The position numbers and the translations under genes are program-made. Under the pieces are notes generated by a model. It made no database searches. It saw only the letters and a list, made by a program, of their open reading frames with translations, and was not told where the DNA came from. A stretch of 64,000 bases of DNA from an uncultured Sulfitobacter sp. (lineage in GTDB: Bacteria; Pseudomonadota; Alphaproteobacteria; Rhodobacterales; Rhodobacteraceae): positions 1 to 64,000 of the forward strand of contig NZ_CANMQD010000004.1 in NCBI RefSeq assembly GCF_947499945.1. The letters run 5' to 3'. Of this stretch, positions 16,086-25,710 are shown piece after piece (the stretch's first letter is position 1; each line of letters begins with the position of its first letter).

Positions 16086-16999
16086 TGATCGAGGACCAGC
16101 TCGGACAGGCGCGCCTCCAGAACATGTGTGTAAATCTCGGTTGTTGCCACATCAGCATGGCCGAGCATCGTCTGGATCGCCCGCAGATCAGCGCCACCTG
16201 CCAACAAGTGCGTGGCAAAAGCGTGCCGCAGCGTGTGTGGCGTGACTTTTGCCGGATCAACTCCTGCCGCCACGGCAATATCCTTGATCAAGTTGTAAAA
16301 CCAATGGCGTGTCAGATGCCCTTCTTTACCTCGAGAGGGAAAGAGGAATTTCGAAGCGGGTTTCTTTAGTGCTGCATTCTCTGCCTCACGCTCGTCGCGC
16401 ATCTTGATCCAGAGAGCCAGCGCGTCGCGTGCGTCAGGCGAAAGCGGCACCATACGCTCTTTGCCCCCTTTACCGAGAATAAGCAGCAGCCTTGGATCGC
16501 CGCGTGTGGCGCTTACCGGCAGACCCACAAGTTCGCTCACCCGCATCCCCGTGGCATAAAGCAGCTCCATCAGGCAAGTGTTGCGCACACGGTCTGTGTC
16601 ATTGCGCCCCAAACTGCGCGCAGCTGACAGCAATCGGTCCACTTCTTCCACGGATAGAATTTTTGGCAGGCGCTTGTCTTGACCCGGACCGCTAATTTGG
16701 ATTGCGGGGTTGTCGCTGCGCAGCCCTTCTTCAAAGGCAAAGCGATATAGCTGTTTCACCGCCGATAGACGGCGTGCGCGGGTGGACTTTGCCAGTCCTT
16801 GAGCGTCGCAATAGACAAGATAACTCTCTACATCGGCGCGGGACACGGCCTCGAACCCAAGGTTTCTATGCGCCAGCCAAGCGTCAAAATCCTTGAGATC
16901 GCGCCCATAGGCCAGCAACGTATTGGTGGCAGCCCCCAACTCAGCGGCCTGCGCCTCCAAAAACATGGAAATCCAACCCGAAGGGGCGCGACTACTCAC
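16022..16999 (-). CDS. xerD: Site-specific tyrosine recombinase XerD
   Basis: A 325-residue integrase-family protein: N-terminal SAM-like core-binding domain and C-terminal catalytic domain with the Arg in ATGMRVSEL, Lys in GKGGKERMVPL, HTLRHAFATHLL, then LGHADVATTEIYTH with the His and nucleophile Tyr. XerD works with XerC at dif to resolve chromosome dimers. The start is a GTG at 16999 overlapping the TGA of the upstream gene (GTGA), suggesting translational coupling. It is a core gene, not evidence of a mobile element. Confidence 0.93.
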   Translation of the reverse strand: MSSRAPSGWISMFLEAQAAELGAATNTLLAYGRDLKDFDAWLAHRNLGFEAVSRADVESYLVYCDAQGLAKSTRARRLSAVKQLYRFAFEEGLRSDNPAIQISGPGQDKRLPKILSVEEVDRLLSAARSLGRNDTDRVRNTCLMELLYATGMRVSELVGLPVSATRGDPRLLLILGKGGKERMVPLSPDARDALALWIKMRDEREAENAALKKPASKFLFPSRGKEGHLTRHWFYNLIKDIAVAAGVDPAKVTPHTLRHAFATHLLAGGADLRAIQTMLGHADVATTEIYTHVLEARLSELVLDHHPLSETATRKASGKTSSDGQ

Positions 17000-18600
17000 C
17001 AGGATCGCTCCAGCAGCAGAATTTGCAACGCGGCACGTCGGGCGGTGTCTTCGAGCCCCAAGGCACGCAAGGTGCCTAGTGCTTCGCGCAACGCACGAGA
17101 GTCGCCGCGTGCGCCATCGCGCAGGGAGTCGAGCGTCGCAATCAACGCTTCACCCAACCGCCCGTTCTGGGCCATCTCAATCCACGCGTCGCGTGCAACA
17201 GGCGCGGTGAAACTGTCAAAGATTGCCCGTGGCAGAGGAGTGGTAGGTGCAGCTCCTGCGGCCTCGCCTGATGCAACAGCGCGGATCAGTGCGGTCATAT
17301 CGCCAAGCGTAATCGCATCTGACATTTGGACAGCTACAGTTTCATATTCAGGCGATAACAATCCGATACGTGCCTGAAGCGCTGCTGCACGGCCCGTTAA
17401 CTCAATGGCTCCAAGGCGCTCCTGAAAAGTAGTGGCAAAGCTGACTTCCAATTCTGCCTCTTGCATTTGCTCCCAAACCACAGCCAAAGCGGTTGCAATG
17501 GCCATGGCCTTGCCGGTCTCCAGCGCATCGTCAAACTGCTGCACGGCACGCACACGGTCCCAGATGCCGCCCGATGCAGCGGCCTTTCTGTCGGTATACA
17601 GGCCCAAGAGGCGGTTCTCTGGCAATGCCCCAGCGCGGGTCAGCCGCTCCGCTGCTTCAAGCTGGGATTTCCAACCGGATATGTCGCGCAGATCGGCAAA
17701 CGCATAGGTGCGCGGCAAGGGGCCAGTGGGCAGCGGCTCACCGATACTCTCGAACAATCGGAACGTGAGCGGGCTCATCTGCGCGGGGGCCGGAGCGGGC
17801 AGAGGGGGCGCATCTTCAAACACATCGGGGTTCAAAAAACGGTCAAGCACGTCCAACGTCGGGCGCGGCAATAAAGCCAGCGCCTTGGCCGAACCAAGTG
17901 TCAGCGCCGCATTTTCCCAATCGCCCGCACGGGCGTCGCAAAATATCTTTATGCCTGTGTCGCTTGTCAGATGCGCAGCGCGTGATAGCACACCGCACGC
18001 ACTATCTTCGGTGCCGACCAGAAGGCTCAGTTGCATCCACAGATCAAACAGCGCTGGCGATGTTGGACCGCCTGCCTGCTCAACCAAGGCGAGGGCAGGA
18101 TCGATTGCCCCAAGCTTCATCAGTTTCTCGACACGCACTTTCGTCAGCATGTCCTGCGCGGTGGGTCCGCCTTGCGGTGCCGTGGCTTCAGCCAGCAGGA
18201 CGGTAAACAAGAGCGCGTTAGCGGCGGGCAGGTCCAGATCGGGCAGAGTGCTGATTCTATGGCTAACCGCGCTTATGTCACTGGAGGACCAGATATCCGC
18301 TTGCATGCCTGTCATAGTTGGCGGCGCCAACCCGATCACAGGCGGCGCACCCGCATCAAGAGGGCGTGTTGTGACCTCTGGGGCGGTGCCGCTCTCGGTG
18401 ACGGCAGGCTCCTTGATCGCTTTCGGCTTCACTGGCTTGCGCTGGATTGGCGCACGGGGCAGCTGCGTTTGTGTTGAGGGGTTGTCGAGCCAGTCAATCA
18501 CAGACAATGGTGCCCTTGTTTCGGCTGCCACGCCCTGTGCCATTGGCAATAACAAGCCAAGGCTGATGCAGCGGACCAATGGCCAAAAGGGCGTCTGCAT
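16996..18600 (-). CDS. Exported protein of unknown function
   Basis: A 534-residue protein with an N-terminal signal peptide (hydrophobic segment in the first ~25 residues ending near QGVAAE), then a Pro/Lys-rich stretch (about 45-100), then an Ala/Leu-rich helical body that resembles repeat-type helical scaffolds. I recognise no catalytic motif. The ATG at 18600 is preferred to a TTG at 18618 because AAGG lies upstream and the signal peptide starts there. It is flanked by a 50-residue membrane protein (4-bp gap) and xerD (4-bp overlap), so the three form one operon. A periplasmic or envelope role is likely. Confidence 0.75.
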   Translation of the reverse strand: MQTPFWPLVRCISLGLLLPMAQGVAAETRAPLSVIDWLDNPSTQTQLPRAPIQRKPVKPKAIKEPAVTESGTAPEVTTRPLDAGAPPVIGLAPPTMTGMQADIWSSSDISAVSHRISTLPDLDLPAANALLFTVLLAEATAPQGGPTAQDMLTKVRVEKLMKLGAIDPALALVEQAGGPTSPALFDLWMQLSLLVGTEDSACGVLSRAAHLTSDTGIKIFCDARAGDWENAALTLGSAKALALLPRPTLDVLDRFLNPDVFEDAPPLPAPAPAQMSPLTFRLFESIGEPLPTGPLPRTYAFADLRDISGWKSQLEAAERLTRAGALPENRLLGLYTDRKAAASGGIWDRVRAVQQFDDALETGKAMAIATALAVVWEQMQEAELEVSFATTFQERLGAIELTGRAAALQARIGLLSPEYETVAVQMSDAITLGDMTALIRAVASGEAAGAAPTTPLPRAIFDSFTAPVARDAWIEMAQNGRLGEALIATLDSLRDGARGDSRALREALGTLRALGLEDTARRAALQILLLERSW

Positions 18601-18604
18601 CGCC

Positions 18605-18757
18605 TTACTGACCTTCAAGCGTGACGGGCAATCGGACCTCTTGCGGGGTGGGGGCGAAGTTCAGCCCCAACTCTGGTCCCACATAGGCATAGCCTACAAG
18701 TCCGATAAATCCGAGAATCGCAAGGATAAACAGAAGCTTGAAGAGTTTGCCTAACAT
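18605..18757 (-). CDS. Small single-span membrane protein, 50 residues
   Basis: The frame reads MLGKLFKLLFILAILGF, a strongly hydrophobic segment of about 20 residues, then a Pro-rich tail ending VRLPVTLEGQ. It starts at ATG 18757, stops at TAA 18605, and is followed after 4 bp by the exported protein. Position, close spacing and a clean membrane segment support a real gene. It could be a small partner of the downstream exported protein. No function is known to me. Confidence 0.7.
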   Translation of the reverse strand: MLGKLFKLLFILAILGFIGLVGYAYVGPELGLNFAPTPQEVRLPVTLEGQ

Positions 18758-18834
18758 GAAATTTTGCCCGATCTGCTATTATTTTCCCAAACTATATATG
18801 GCCTTTTCAGTAAGATCACGTCATTCAGATACAA

Positions 18835-19428
18835 ATGAGTGAAAATGATACATCCACGGCTGACATCCGCCGACGAGACGTCCACTACCGCCTTAAAAAG
18901 ACGGTTGCTTTGGTGGGAATGATGGGTGCTGGCAAAACGGCAGTTGGCCGTGCGGTAGCGCTCAAGCTGGATGTACCGTTTCTCGACAGCGACGCTGAGA
19001 TCGAAGCTGCGGCGAATCTGTCGGTGCCAGAGATTTTCCAGCGCGACGGGGAAGTCTTCTTTCGCAAGCGCGAGACCGAAGTGATCCAACGTTTGCTTGA
19101 AACCCAAAACGGGATTTTGTCGACGGGGGGCGGCGCTTATCTGGCGCAGGTGAACCGCGAAAATATTAGCAGGGCGGGCGTGGCCTTGTGGCTTGATGCC
19201 TCCCTTGATCTGTTATGGAGCCGTGTGAAACATAAAGACACGCGGCCCTTGCTGCGCACTGTCGATCCGCGTGCAACTTTGGGTGAGATATTTGCCGCAC
19301 GCACGCCCGTCTACCGTTTGGCAGAGTTGCATGTCGCCTGTGCGCCTGACCTGTCGATCGACGCCATGGCGGAACGTGTGATCGAGACGCTGCTGACGCG
19401 GCCTGATGTGATGGAAGTTGTGAAATGA
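18835..19428 (+). CDS. aroK: Shikimate kinase
   Basis: A 197-residue P-loop kinase: Walker A GMMGAGKTAVGR near residues 28-39, shikimate-binding DSDAEIE and FFRKRE segments, GGG in STGGGAYL, and an adenine-side RPLLR motif. It phosphorylates shikimate in the aromatic amino acid pathway. About 20 N-terminal residues are longer than the minimal enzyme, as in many alphaproteobacteria. It overlaps aroB by 4 bp (ATGA), so the two form a coupled operon. Confidence 0.95.
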   Translation: MSENDTSTADIRRRDVHYRLKKTVALVGMMGAGKTAVGRAVALKLDVPFLDSDAEIEAAANLSVPEIFQRDGEVFFRKRETEVIQRLLETQNGILSTGGGAYLAQVNRENISRAGVALWLDASLDLLWSRVKHKDTRPLLRTVDPRATLGEIFAARTPVYRLAELHVACAPDLSIDAMAERVIETLLTRPDVMEVVK

Positions 19429-20537
19429 ACGAGCGTGTGCATGTGGCCCTGCCGGGTCGTGCCTATGATGTGGAAATCGGTCCGGGTTTGTTGGGGCAAA
19501 CGGGAGCGTTTATCGCACCGCTGCTCAAGCGCCCCCGCGTTGTTGTGATCAGCGACGAGACTGTCGCGGGCCTGCATCTTGAGACATTGCGCGACGGGCT
19601 GTCCGCCGCCGCGATCAGCATGGAAAGTTTGATCTTGCCTGCGGGTGAAGGCACAAAATGTTGGTCAGAGTTGATGCGCTGTGTTGAATGGCTGCTCGAC
19701 CAAGAGGTTGAGCGCGGTGATGTCGTGGTCGCTTTTGGCGGTGGTGTGATCGGTGATCTGGTAGGCTTTGCCGCCGCGATCTTGCGGCGCGGTGTGCGCT
19801 TTGTGCAAATCCCCACGTCGCTTTTGGCGCAGGTCGACAGCTCGGTAGGTGGCAAGACCGGCATCAACACGCATCACGGAAAGAACCTTGTCGGCGCGTT
19901 TCACCAGCCGTCCTTGGTGCTGGCCGATACGGCGGTCCTTGGAACGCTCAAGCCGCGCGATTTCCTCGCGGGTTATGGTGAAGTTGTGAAATACGGCCTG
20001 CTGGGCGATGCGGATTTCTTTGACTGGCTGGAGCAGAACGGCCCCGATCTTGCCGATGGCAATGGGGTTGCGCGGGTTGAAGCGGTACGCCGCTCCGTCC
20101 AAATGAAAGCCGACATTGTCATGCGCGATGAGACCGAGCAGGGCGAGCGCGCGCTTTTGAACCTTGGCCACACCTTTGGCCACGCGTTAGAAGCCGCGAC
20201 AGGCTATTCTGACCGGCTGCTGCACGGTGAAGGCGTGGCGATCGGCTGTGCGCTGGCATTTGAGCTGTCCGCGCGGATGGGTCTGTGCGCCCAAGAAGCG
20301 CCGAGCCGCGTGCGTGCGCATCTGCGCGACATGGGGATGAAGGTGGACCTATCTGACATCGAGGGCGATTTGCCTGATGCCAAGGCGCTGCTGGCCCTTA
20401 TGGGGCAGGACAAAAAGGTTGTCGAAGGGCAACTGCGCTTCATCCTTGCCCGCAGCATTGGTGCGTCGTTTGTCACGGGCGATGTGGCCAAAGCGGATGT
20501 ACTGGCGCTGCTTGACGATGCGCTCGCTCAGCGTTGA
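19425..20537 (+). CDS. aroB: 3-dehydroquinate synthase
   Basis: A 370-residue protein with the NAD-binding GGGVIGDLVGFAAA, PTSLLAQVDSSVGGKTGIN (substrate and metal region) and LNLGHTFGHALE (zinc-binding His) motifs of AroB. It converts DAHP to 3-dehydroquinate, the second shikimate-pathway step. It directly follows aroK with an ATGA overlap; aroK-aroB is a very common pair. Confidence 0.96.
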   Translation: MNERVHVALPGRAYDVEIGPGLLGQTGAFIAPLLKRPRVVVISDETVAGLHLETLRDGLSAAAISMESLILPAGEGTKCWSELMRCVEWLLDQEVERGDVVVAFGGGVIGDLVGFAAAILRRGVRFVQIPTSLLAQVDSSVGGKTGINTHHGKNLVGAFHQPSLVLADTAVLGTLKPRDFLAGYGEVVKYGLLGDADFFDWLEQNGPDLADGNGVARVEAVRRSVQMKADIVMRDETEQGERALLNLGHTFGHALEAATGYSDRLLHGEGVAIGCALAFELSARMGLCAQEAPSRVRAHLRDMGMKVDLSDIEGDLPDAKALLALMGQDKKVVEGQLRFILARSIGASFVTGDVAKADVLALLDDALAQR

Positions 20538-20542
20538 GTACG

Positions 20543-20845
20543 TTACTCTGGCGGGGTTAGGTCGATATTCCAGCGTTGGCAAAACCACACAAAGAACGGC
20601 ACTTCAACGACTGCGGCGCTGAGCAGGGCAAAGGCCCACCAAGGTAAATCAAAGAAGAAAACCGAAAATGCGGTGCCTGTGCCGTAGTAGACCAATCCAA
20701 CGGATAACAGGATGGCTGCCGTCACTCCCAGATCAAGAACCATCATGCGGTTGAGTGTCTTTGTCTGCATCCTCGGGTAGAGGGCCGTGTAGGCAAAGGC
20801 AATCATTGCCCCTGCAAACACGAATATCTTGATCTCTGGCGTCAT
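20543..20845 (-). CDS. Small integral membrane protein of unknown function
   Basis: A 100-residue protein with about three hydrophobic segments (roughly 5-20, 35-55, 65-90) and little else. It lies convergent to aroB (5-bp gap) and 9 bp downstream of ssb on the same strand, so it is probably co-transcribed with ssb. I do not recognise a named family. Confidence 0.7.
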   Translation of the reverse strand: MTPEIKIFVFAGAMIAFAYTALYPRMQTKTLNRMMVLDLGVTAAILLSVGLVYYGTGTAFSVFFFDLPWWAFALLSAAVVEVPFFVWFCQRWNIDLTPPE

Positions 20846-20854
20846 TACAGTGTC

Positions 20855-21382
20855 TTAGAACGGAATTTCATCGTCCAGATCGCGTGAGCCGCCACCGCCG
20901 CCCCCTTGGGACTGACCGCCACCATAGCCACCGCCACCGCCGCCTTGCTGGTCGTAACCGCTGCCGCTGTCTTGTTGGTCATAGCCACCGCCACCACCAC
21001 CGCCCATGTTGCCACCGCCGCCGCCATCGCCGCGTCCGCCGATCATGGTCATCACGCCGTCATAGCCCTGCAACACGATCTCGGTCGAATATTTGTCCTG
21101 ACCCGACTGGTCCTGCCATTTGCGGGTTTGTAATTTACCCTCGATATAAACAGTCGAGCCTTTCTTCAGGTATTGCTCGGCGACGCGCACAAGACCTTCT
21201 TGGAAAATCGCGACAGAGTGCCATTCGGTCTTCTCGCGCCGCTCGCCGGTGTTTTTGTCTTTCCATGTCTCGGACGTAGCGATGCGCAGGTTGCACACTT
21301 TGCCACCATTCTGGAAACTGCGCACTTCGGGGTCGCGCCCCAGATTGCCGATAAGAATTACTTTGTTTACTGAGCCGGCCAT
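20855..21382 (-). CDS. ssb: Single-stranded DNA-binding protein
   Basis: A 175-residue SSB: OB fold in the first ~110 residues ([19 protein letters not shown], then [17 protein letters not shown]), a Gly-rich linker of about 50 residues with Gln/Tyr runs, and the acidic tip DDEIPF that recruits partner proteins. It covers single-stranded DNA in replication and repair. ATG 21382 is chosen for the AGGGAG 7 bases upstream and the family N-terminus. No LexA-type box was seen upstream. Confidence 0.96.
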   Translation of the reverse strand: MAGSVNKVILIGNLGRDPEVRSFQNGGKVCNLRIATSETWKDKNTGERREKTEWHSVAIFQEGLVRVAEQYLKKGSTVYIEGKLQTRKWQDQSGQDKYSTEIVLQGYDGVMTMIGGRGDGGGGGNMGGGGGGGYDQQDSGSGYDQQGGGGGGYGGGQSQGGGGGGSRDLDDEIPF

Positions 21383-21600
21383 GCTGCTCTCCCTCTTGGT
21401 GTCTGGTATCAACTGTTATCTGGTATCGGCCGAATCCCGCCAATCCGTATCGCGGCACTTATAACGTTATCGTGGGGCAGGGACACTGCGATTGTGGGGA
21501 TAAGCGGTCAGATGCCACGAGATTTCGCATCAAGGTCTGGTCACAGCGGGTATCTTTGATATAGAGTTTGCGAAACACGATCTTGAGGGTGTGGAACAAT

Positions 21601-22209
21601 ATGCGCATAGCAGTAGCAGCAATGATTGCGGGAGCCATCAGCCTCGGTGCACCAGTGAGTGCGGACATCTTCTCCTCCAAGAGCCGTAGCAAGCTTTTCG
21701 CTACTCAGAAAAAGCTGCTCGATAACCGCGCGTCCAAGCAATATCACAGCTCTGCCCGCCTCCAGCCGCCCAAAGTTATTACGCCAACAAAATGGGATGA
21801 CGGCACGAATACGGAGAAGGTTAAGAAATATCGGGGCCGCTACAAAGGGCCGTTTCTGGCCATGGCGCGTGCCGCCGCCGATAAACATGGTATCCCGCAG
21901 GACTTGTTCCTGCGCCTTGTGAATCAAGAAAGCCGTTTTAATCAGAACGCAGTCTCTCATGCAGGGGCCATCGGGCTCGCCCAGTTGATGCCGGGCACCG
22001 CCAAGGATCTGCGCGTGGACCCTACGGTACCACATGAAAACCTTGATGGTGGCGCGCGCTATCTCAAGATGCAGTATAAAGAGTTCGGATCGTGGCGTCT
22101 GGCGCTCGCGGCTTATAATGCGGGTCCGGGTGCGGTGAAGAAATACGGTGGGATTCCCCCGTTCCGCGAGACAAAGAGCTATGTCCGCATCATTGCGGGA
22201 AAAGGTTGA
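21601..22209 (+). CDS. Lytic transglycosylase (SLT domain)
   Basis: A 202-residue exported protein: signal peptide in the first ~22 residues (hydrophobic core AVAAMIAGAISLG), a basic linker, and a C-terminal SLT domain with the catalytic Glu in NQESRFN, then AIGLAQLMPGTA and AAYNAGPGAV. It cleaves peptidoglycan glycan strands in the periplasm. ATG 21601 is chosen over a TTG 33 bp upstream because the signal peptide begins there and a GGA lies upstream. Confidence 0.92.
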   Translation: MRIAVAAMIAGAISLGAPVSADIFSSKSRSKLFATQKKLLDNRASKQYHSSARLQPPKVITPTKWDDGTNTEKVKKYRGRYKGPFLAMARAAADKHGIPQDLFLRLVNQESRFNQNAVSHAGAIGLAQLMPGTAKDLRVDPTVPHENLDGGARYLKMQYKEFGSWRLALAAYNAGPGAVKKYGGIPPFRETKSYVRIIAGKG

Positions 22210-22414
22210 ACAAGTTTACGCTAGACTGACCTAACGTCAGCTTTGCCGTTCAAACATACAGCCACTGTATGGTTCTTATTGATATCAAACAATTTTCATA
22301 AACTTTGACTAGATTGCGACCCTCCCGCCTAATTCGAAGCGCCCTTTTGCCCAATTCTGGCCCCAATAACCAACGATAGGTTAACGGGTAACGAGTATGA
22401 CGGAAGTGAGTACC

Positions 22415-22831
22415 ATGAGCCAGGATATCTTCAATCAGCGGATCGCACGTATCAACAACCACTCCGGTGGACTTGGTAACATGACACGCACTGAAGGTGG
22501 CACTGCTACATCCATGTACAGCTCACCGTCTATGGTTGGTGAAACTCCCACGGCGCGCCGCAACGTCAAACCGATGTTGATGGGCGCCGTGTTGGGGATG
22601 ATCGCAGGTACAATTGCTGCTGGGCTTGAAAACCCTGCGATGCCTTGGGGTCCGGGTTTCGAATATAACGAGATGATCGTGATGCCAACGCTTCTGGCGC
22701 TGTGTGCTGGTCCCGTTATGGCAATCGCAGCCGCAGCTATGCGCGCACGCTTCCCGTCGTTCTTCTTTTTCGCAGCGGCGTATTTTCCCTGCGTGATTGC
22801 AATGGCTTTGCTTGAGCTGCCACTGTTCTGA
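22415..22831 (+). CDS. Membrane protein of unknown function
   Basis: A 138-residue protein: hydrophilic N-terminal ~55 residues (starts MSQDIFNQRIARIN), then about three membrane segments ending in a Phe-rich stretch. ATG 22415 is preferred to ATG 22397 because GGAAGTGAG lies just upstream. A TTGACT at 22305-22310 may be its -35 element. The 3' end abuts the convergent acetyltransferase gene with no gap. No function is recognised. Confidence 0.7.
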   Translation: MSQDIFNQRIARINNHSGGLGNMTRTEGGTATSMYSSPSMVGETPTARRNVKPMLMGAVLGMIAGTIAAGLENPAMPWGPGFEYNEMIVMPTLLALCAGPVMAIAAAAMRARFPSFFFFAAAYFPCVIAMALLELPLF

Positions 22832-23515
22832 TCAAGACGAATGTTTTGCGAGTTCTGCGCGAATGTCCTGAAGGCGGCGGCGCTGTATACTATCCCCATC
22901 AAAGTTATCATCTGACAGCCACGCGGTGAATGCTGCACGGCAAAGCGGCCATTCCGATTTCAGGACCGAGAACCACGCCACATCACGCTGCCACCCTTTG
23001 ACGACGGCAGCATTGCGCCATGTTCCCTCATGGGTGAACCCCAAATTTAGCGCTGCTTTGAAGGACTTTTCGTTCTGTGCCTGACAGCGCCACACCAGTC
23101 GCTCATATCTGTGGGTATCCATCCCCTCACACATCAGCAGAAATATCGCCTCACGGGCGGCGCGTGTCCCCTGTAGGGCGGGAGAGAACCAAATACTGCC
23201 GATCTCGAACGCGCCATCGGCCTGAGAGACATCGCAAATAGACAGCCATCCTTGCGCCGCGCCTCTGGATGTACGCACCGCCCAAAACGGTTGATCCTTG
23301 CGGGTTGATAGATCGGTGATCAATTTTTTCAGAGATTGCCGGACCTCGAATGGCCCGTACCGCAAATAGTCAAAGCTGTCAGGTGCTGCGTGGGTGGCAT
23401 TCCATAGCTCATCAAAATGCACCTGCGTCAAAGGCTCCAGCGTGACGCTGCGCCCTTGGATCAGATGCTGTTTCGGGAACGCCCAATGGCTTTGCTCGAT
23501 TCGTGTGCCTCCCAC
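22832..23515 (-). CDS. GNAT family N-acetyltransferase
   Basis: A 227-residue protein of the RimJ/RimL-like GNAT subgroup: VTLEPLTQVHFDELW near the start, then EIGSIWFSPALQGTRAA (acetyl-CoA binding strand and Q/R-x-x-G/A loop), ERLVWRCQAQNEKS and LGFTHEGTWR. It should acetylate a protein N-terminus or small amine; the substrate is unknown. The start is GTG 23515; no ATG lies near. It is downstream of the ABC ATPase gene on the same strand (37-bp gap) and could be part of that operon. Confidence 0.85.
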   Translation of the reverse strand: MGGTRIEQSHWAFPKQHLIQGRSVTLEPLTQVHFDELWNATHAAPDSFDYLRYGPFEVRQSLKKLITDLSTRKDQPFWAVRTSRGAAQGWLSICDVSQADGAFEIGSIWFSPALQGTRAAREAIFLLMCEGMDTHRYERLVWRCQAQNEKSFKAALNLGFTHEGTWRNAAVVKGWQRDVAWFSVLKSEWPLCRAAFTAWLSDDNFDGDSIQRRRLQDIRAELAKHSS

Positions 23516-23552
23516 CGTTCTCTACCCTAATGCCGTGAAAACGGTGTGGCCG

Positions 23553-25646
23553 CTATTCCGCAGCCACATCGCCCATTTCAATCACCGGCTCCATGCCGTC
23601 AAACTCTGCTTGTGGCAGGTGGCATTTGATCTGGTGCTGACCTTCCAGCATCCGCACGGGCGGCACTTCGGTTTCGCACAGATTGCCGGCAACCTTTGAC
23701 TTCCAGCCACAGCGGGTCTGGAACGGGCAGCCTGAAGGCGGGTTCATGGCTGAGGGGATGTCGCCCTCCAACACGATGTGCTTTTTCTTCACCTTGGTGT
23801 CCGCAATGGGCACAGCCGACAGCAGCGCCTCGGTATAGGGGTGATAAGGCGGGCTAAAGACCTGATCCGTGGTTCCAAGCTCGACCACATGGCCAAGATA
23901 CATCACCATTACGCGGTCGCTGAGATAACGCACGATGCTGAGGTCGTGGGAGATGAACAGCAGTGTCGTTTTCTGCTCGCGCTGAATTTCCATGAGCAAG
24001 TCGGTCACTGCCGCCTGCACGGAGACATCAAGAGCGGATACAGGCTCGTCCGCGACCACAATCCGGGCATCTCCCGCAAAAGCACGTGCAATGCCCACAC
24101 GTTGTTTTTGTCCACCGGACAGTTGGCGCGGCATCCGCGTCGCAAATTCACGCGGTAGTTTCACCAGATCAAGCAGTTCCAGCATGCGCTGCCAGCGGTC
24201 CTTCTCGGACTTGCCGATCTTGAAGATTTCCAAGGCCCGCACAATCTGTCGGCCCACGGTCATCGAGGGGTTGAGCGTGTCAAACGGGTTCTGGAATACC
24301 ATCTGGATATCGGCCACGTTCTGGGTCGTGCGGTTCTCAATGGGCACGTCGCCGATGCCCTCACCGTCCAGCGTGATTGTCCCGTCCGTGGCTGTCTCCA
24401 ACCCCATCAGCACTTTGGCAAAGGTGGATTTACCACAGCCGGACTCGCCCACAATCGCCAGTGTTTCGCTTTCTCGCGCCTCAAAACTTAAAGTCTCGTT
24501 AGCCTTCACCACTTTGGTATCGCCGCCACCAAACATCGCATTGGCCGCCACTTGATAATATTTCTTGAGATTGTCGATCCTGAGGACCACCTCACCAATC
24601 TCACCCTTCTTCTTGACCTCGGCCAGTTCCAGCGGTGCCTGCCAGTCGATCTCGTCGAACTTCACACAACGGGTCGCGTGGCGCTCGTTGCCCTGCACGT
24701 CCTGCATGGGGATATAGCCCTGATCACAGCGCCCCGCCTCGAAGTAATCGCAGCGCGGACCAAAGTTACAGCCCTTGGGCCGCTCATGGGGCAGGGGGAA
24801 GTTGCCGGGAATGGCAATCAGGGGGCGCGCGTTTTTATCCGCACCGGGCAGGGGGATAGAGCGGAACAGCGCCTGCGTATAGGGGTGCTGCATCTCGTCA
24901 AATACATCCTCGATGGAGCCGCGCTCGACCGCTTCGCCGGAATACATCACACAGATGCGGTCACAGGTCTCAAGGACCAGCCCGAGGTTGTGCGAGATAA
25001 ACAGCATCGAGGTGCCGTATTTCTTGCCCAGATCCTTCACCAGCTCAACCACAGCCGCCTCAACCGTCACGTCCAGCGCCGTTGTTGGCTCATCCAGAAT
25101 GAGCAAAGATGGTTCGCTCATCAGCGCCATCGCGATCACGATCCGCTGTTGCTGGCCGCCGGAAAGCTGGTGCGGATAGGCTTCTAGAATACGCTTGGGG
25201 TCGGGAAGTTTTACATCTGTAACCACCATCAATGCGCGGTCATAGGCTTCTTTTTCGGACATGCCTGCGTGGATCATCGGCACTTCCATCAACTGGCGTC
25301 CGATCTTCATCGCAGGGTTCAGAGACGCCATTGGCTCTTGGTAAATCATAGCTATCTCTGAGCCGCGGATGCTGCGCAATTCTGCGTCCGACATCTCGCC
25401 AAGGTCTTGGCCCTTAAACTTGATCGAGCCACCGACGATGCGCCCGTTCTTGCCCAAATCCTGCATCACGCCCAGCGCCACGGTGGACTTGCCACATCCG
25501 CTCTCACCCACAAGGCCCACGGCCTCACCGGGTTTGACGGATACAGAAAAATCCATCACCGCAGGAATTTCGCGCAGACGCGTAAAGAAGGAGATCGAAA
25601 GCTTGTCGATCTCGAGGATGGGGCCGTCATAATCGGTCTTAGGCAT
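23553..25646 (-). CDS. Fused ABC transporter ATPases (DppD-DppF type)
   Basis: A 697-residue protein with two complete ATPase modules. Module 1 (about 8-325): Walker A GESGCGKSTVAL, signature LSGGQQQR, Walker B LLILDEPTTALD, then an oligopeptide-type C-terminal Cys segment (GPRCDYFEAGRC). Module 2 (about 355-680): GESGCGKSTFAK, LSGGQKQR, VVADEPVSALD, then QTRCGWKSKVAGNLC. It powers the permeases encoded upstream, most likely for import of di- or oligopeptides or similar solutes. A 36-nt perfect hairpin separates it from the permease gene. Confidence 0.93.
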   Translation of the reverse strand: MPKTDYDGPILEIDKLSISFFTRLREIPAVMDFSVSVKPGEAVGLVGESGCGKSTVALGVMQDLGKNGRIVGGSIKFKGQDLGEMSDAELRSIRGSEIAMIYQEPMASLNPAMKIGRQLMEVPMIHAGMSEKEAYDRALMVVTDVKLPDPKRILEAYPHQLSGGQQQRIVIAMALMSEPSLLILDEPTTALDVTVEAAVVELVKDLGKKYGTSMLFISHNLGLVLETCDRICVMYSGEAVERGSIEDVFDEMQHPYTQALFRSIPLPGADKNARPLIAIPGNFPLPHERPKGCNFGPRCDYFEAGRCDQGYIPMQDVQGNERHATRCVKFDEIDWQAPLELAEVKKKGEIGEVVLRIDNLKKYYQVAANAMFGGGDTKVVKANETLSFEARESETLAIVGESGCGKSTFAKVLMGLETATDGTITLDGEGIGDVPIENRTTQNVADIQMVFQNPFDTLNPSMTVGRQIVRALEIFKIGKSEKDRWQRMLELLDLVKLPREFATRMPRQLSGGQKQRVGIARAFAGDARIVVADEPVSALDVSVQAAVTDLLMEIQREQKTTLLFISHDLSIVRYLSDRVMVMYLGHVVELGTTDQVFSPPYHPYTEALLSAVPIADTKVKKKHIVLEGDIPSAMNPPSGCPFQTRCGWKSKVAGNLCETEVPPVRMLEGQHQIKCHLPQAEFDGMEPVIEMGDVAAE

Positions 25647-25686
25647 TTTCTAATTCTCCCAGATCCAAAATAAAGCACCTCTTGTG

Positions 25687-25710
25687 GCTTCATTTTGCAA
25701 AATAAACTGC
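25687..25710 (-). repeat. 24-bp interspersed repeat, copy 2
   Basis: Reverse complement matches 13853-13876 at 22 of 24 positions, again directly after a GC-rich hairpin. Two copies in 12 kb suggest a small repeat family. Confidence 0.6.

Noticed and set aside
16022..16999. XerD as an integrase of a mobile element
   Set aside because: It has the XerD motif set and an operon with core-type genes; no att repeats or phage genes are near.
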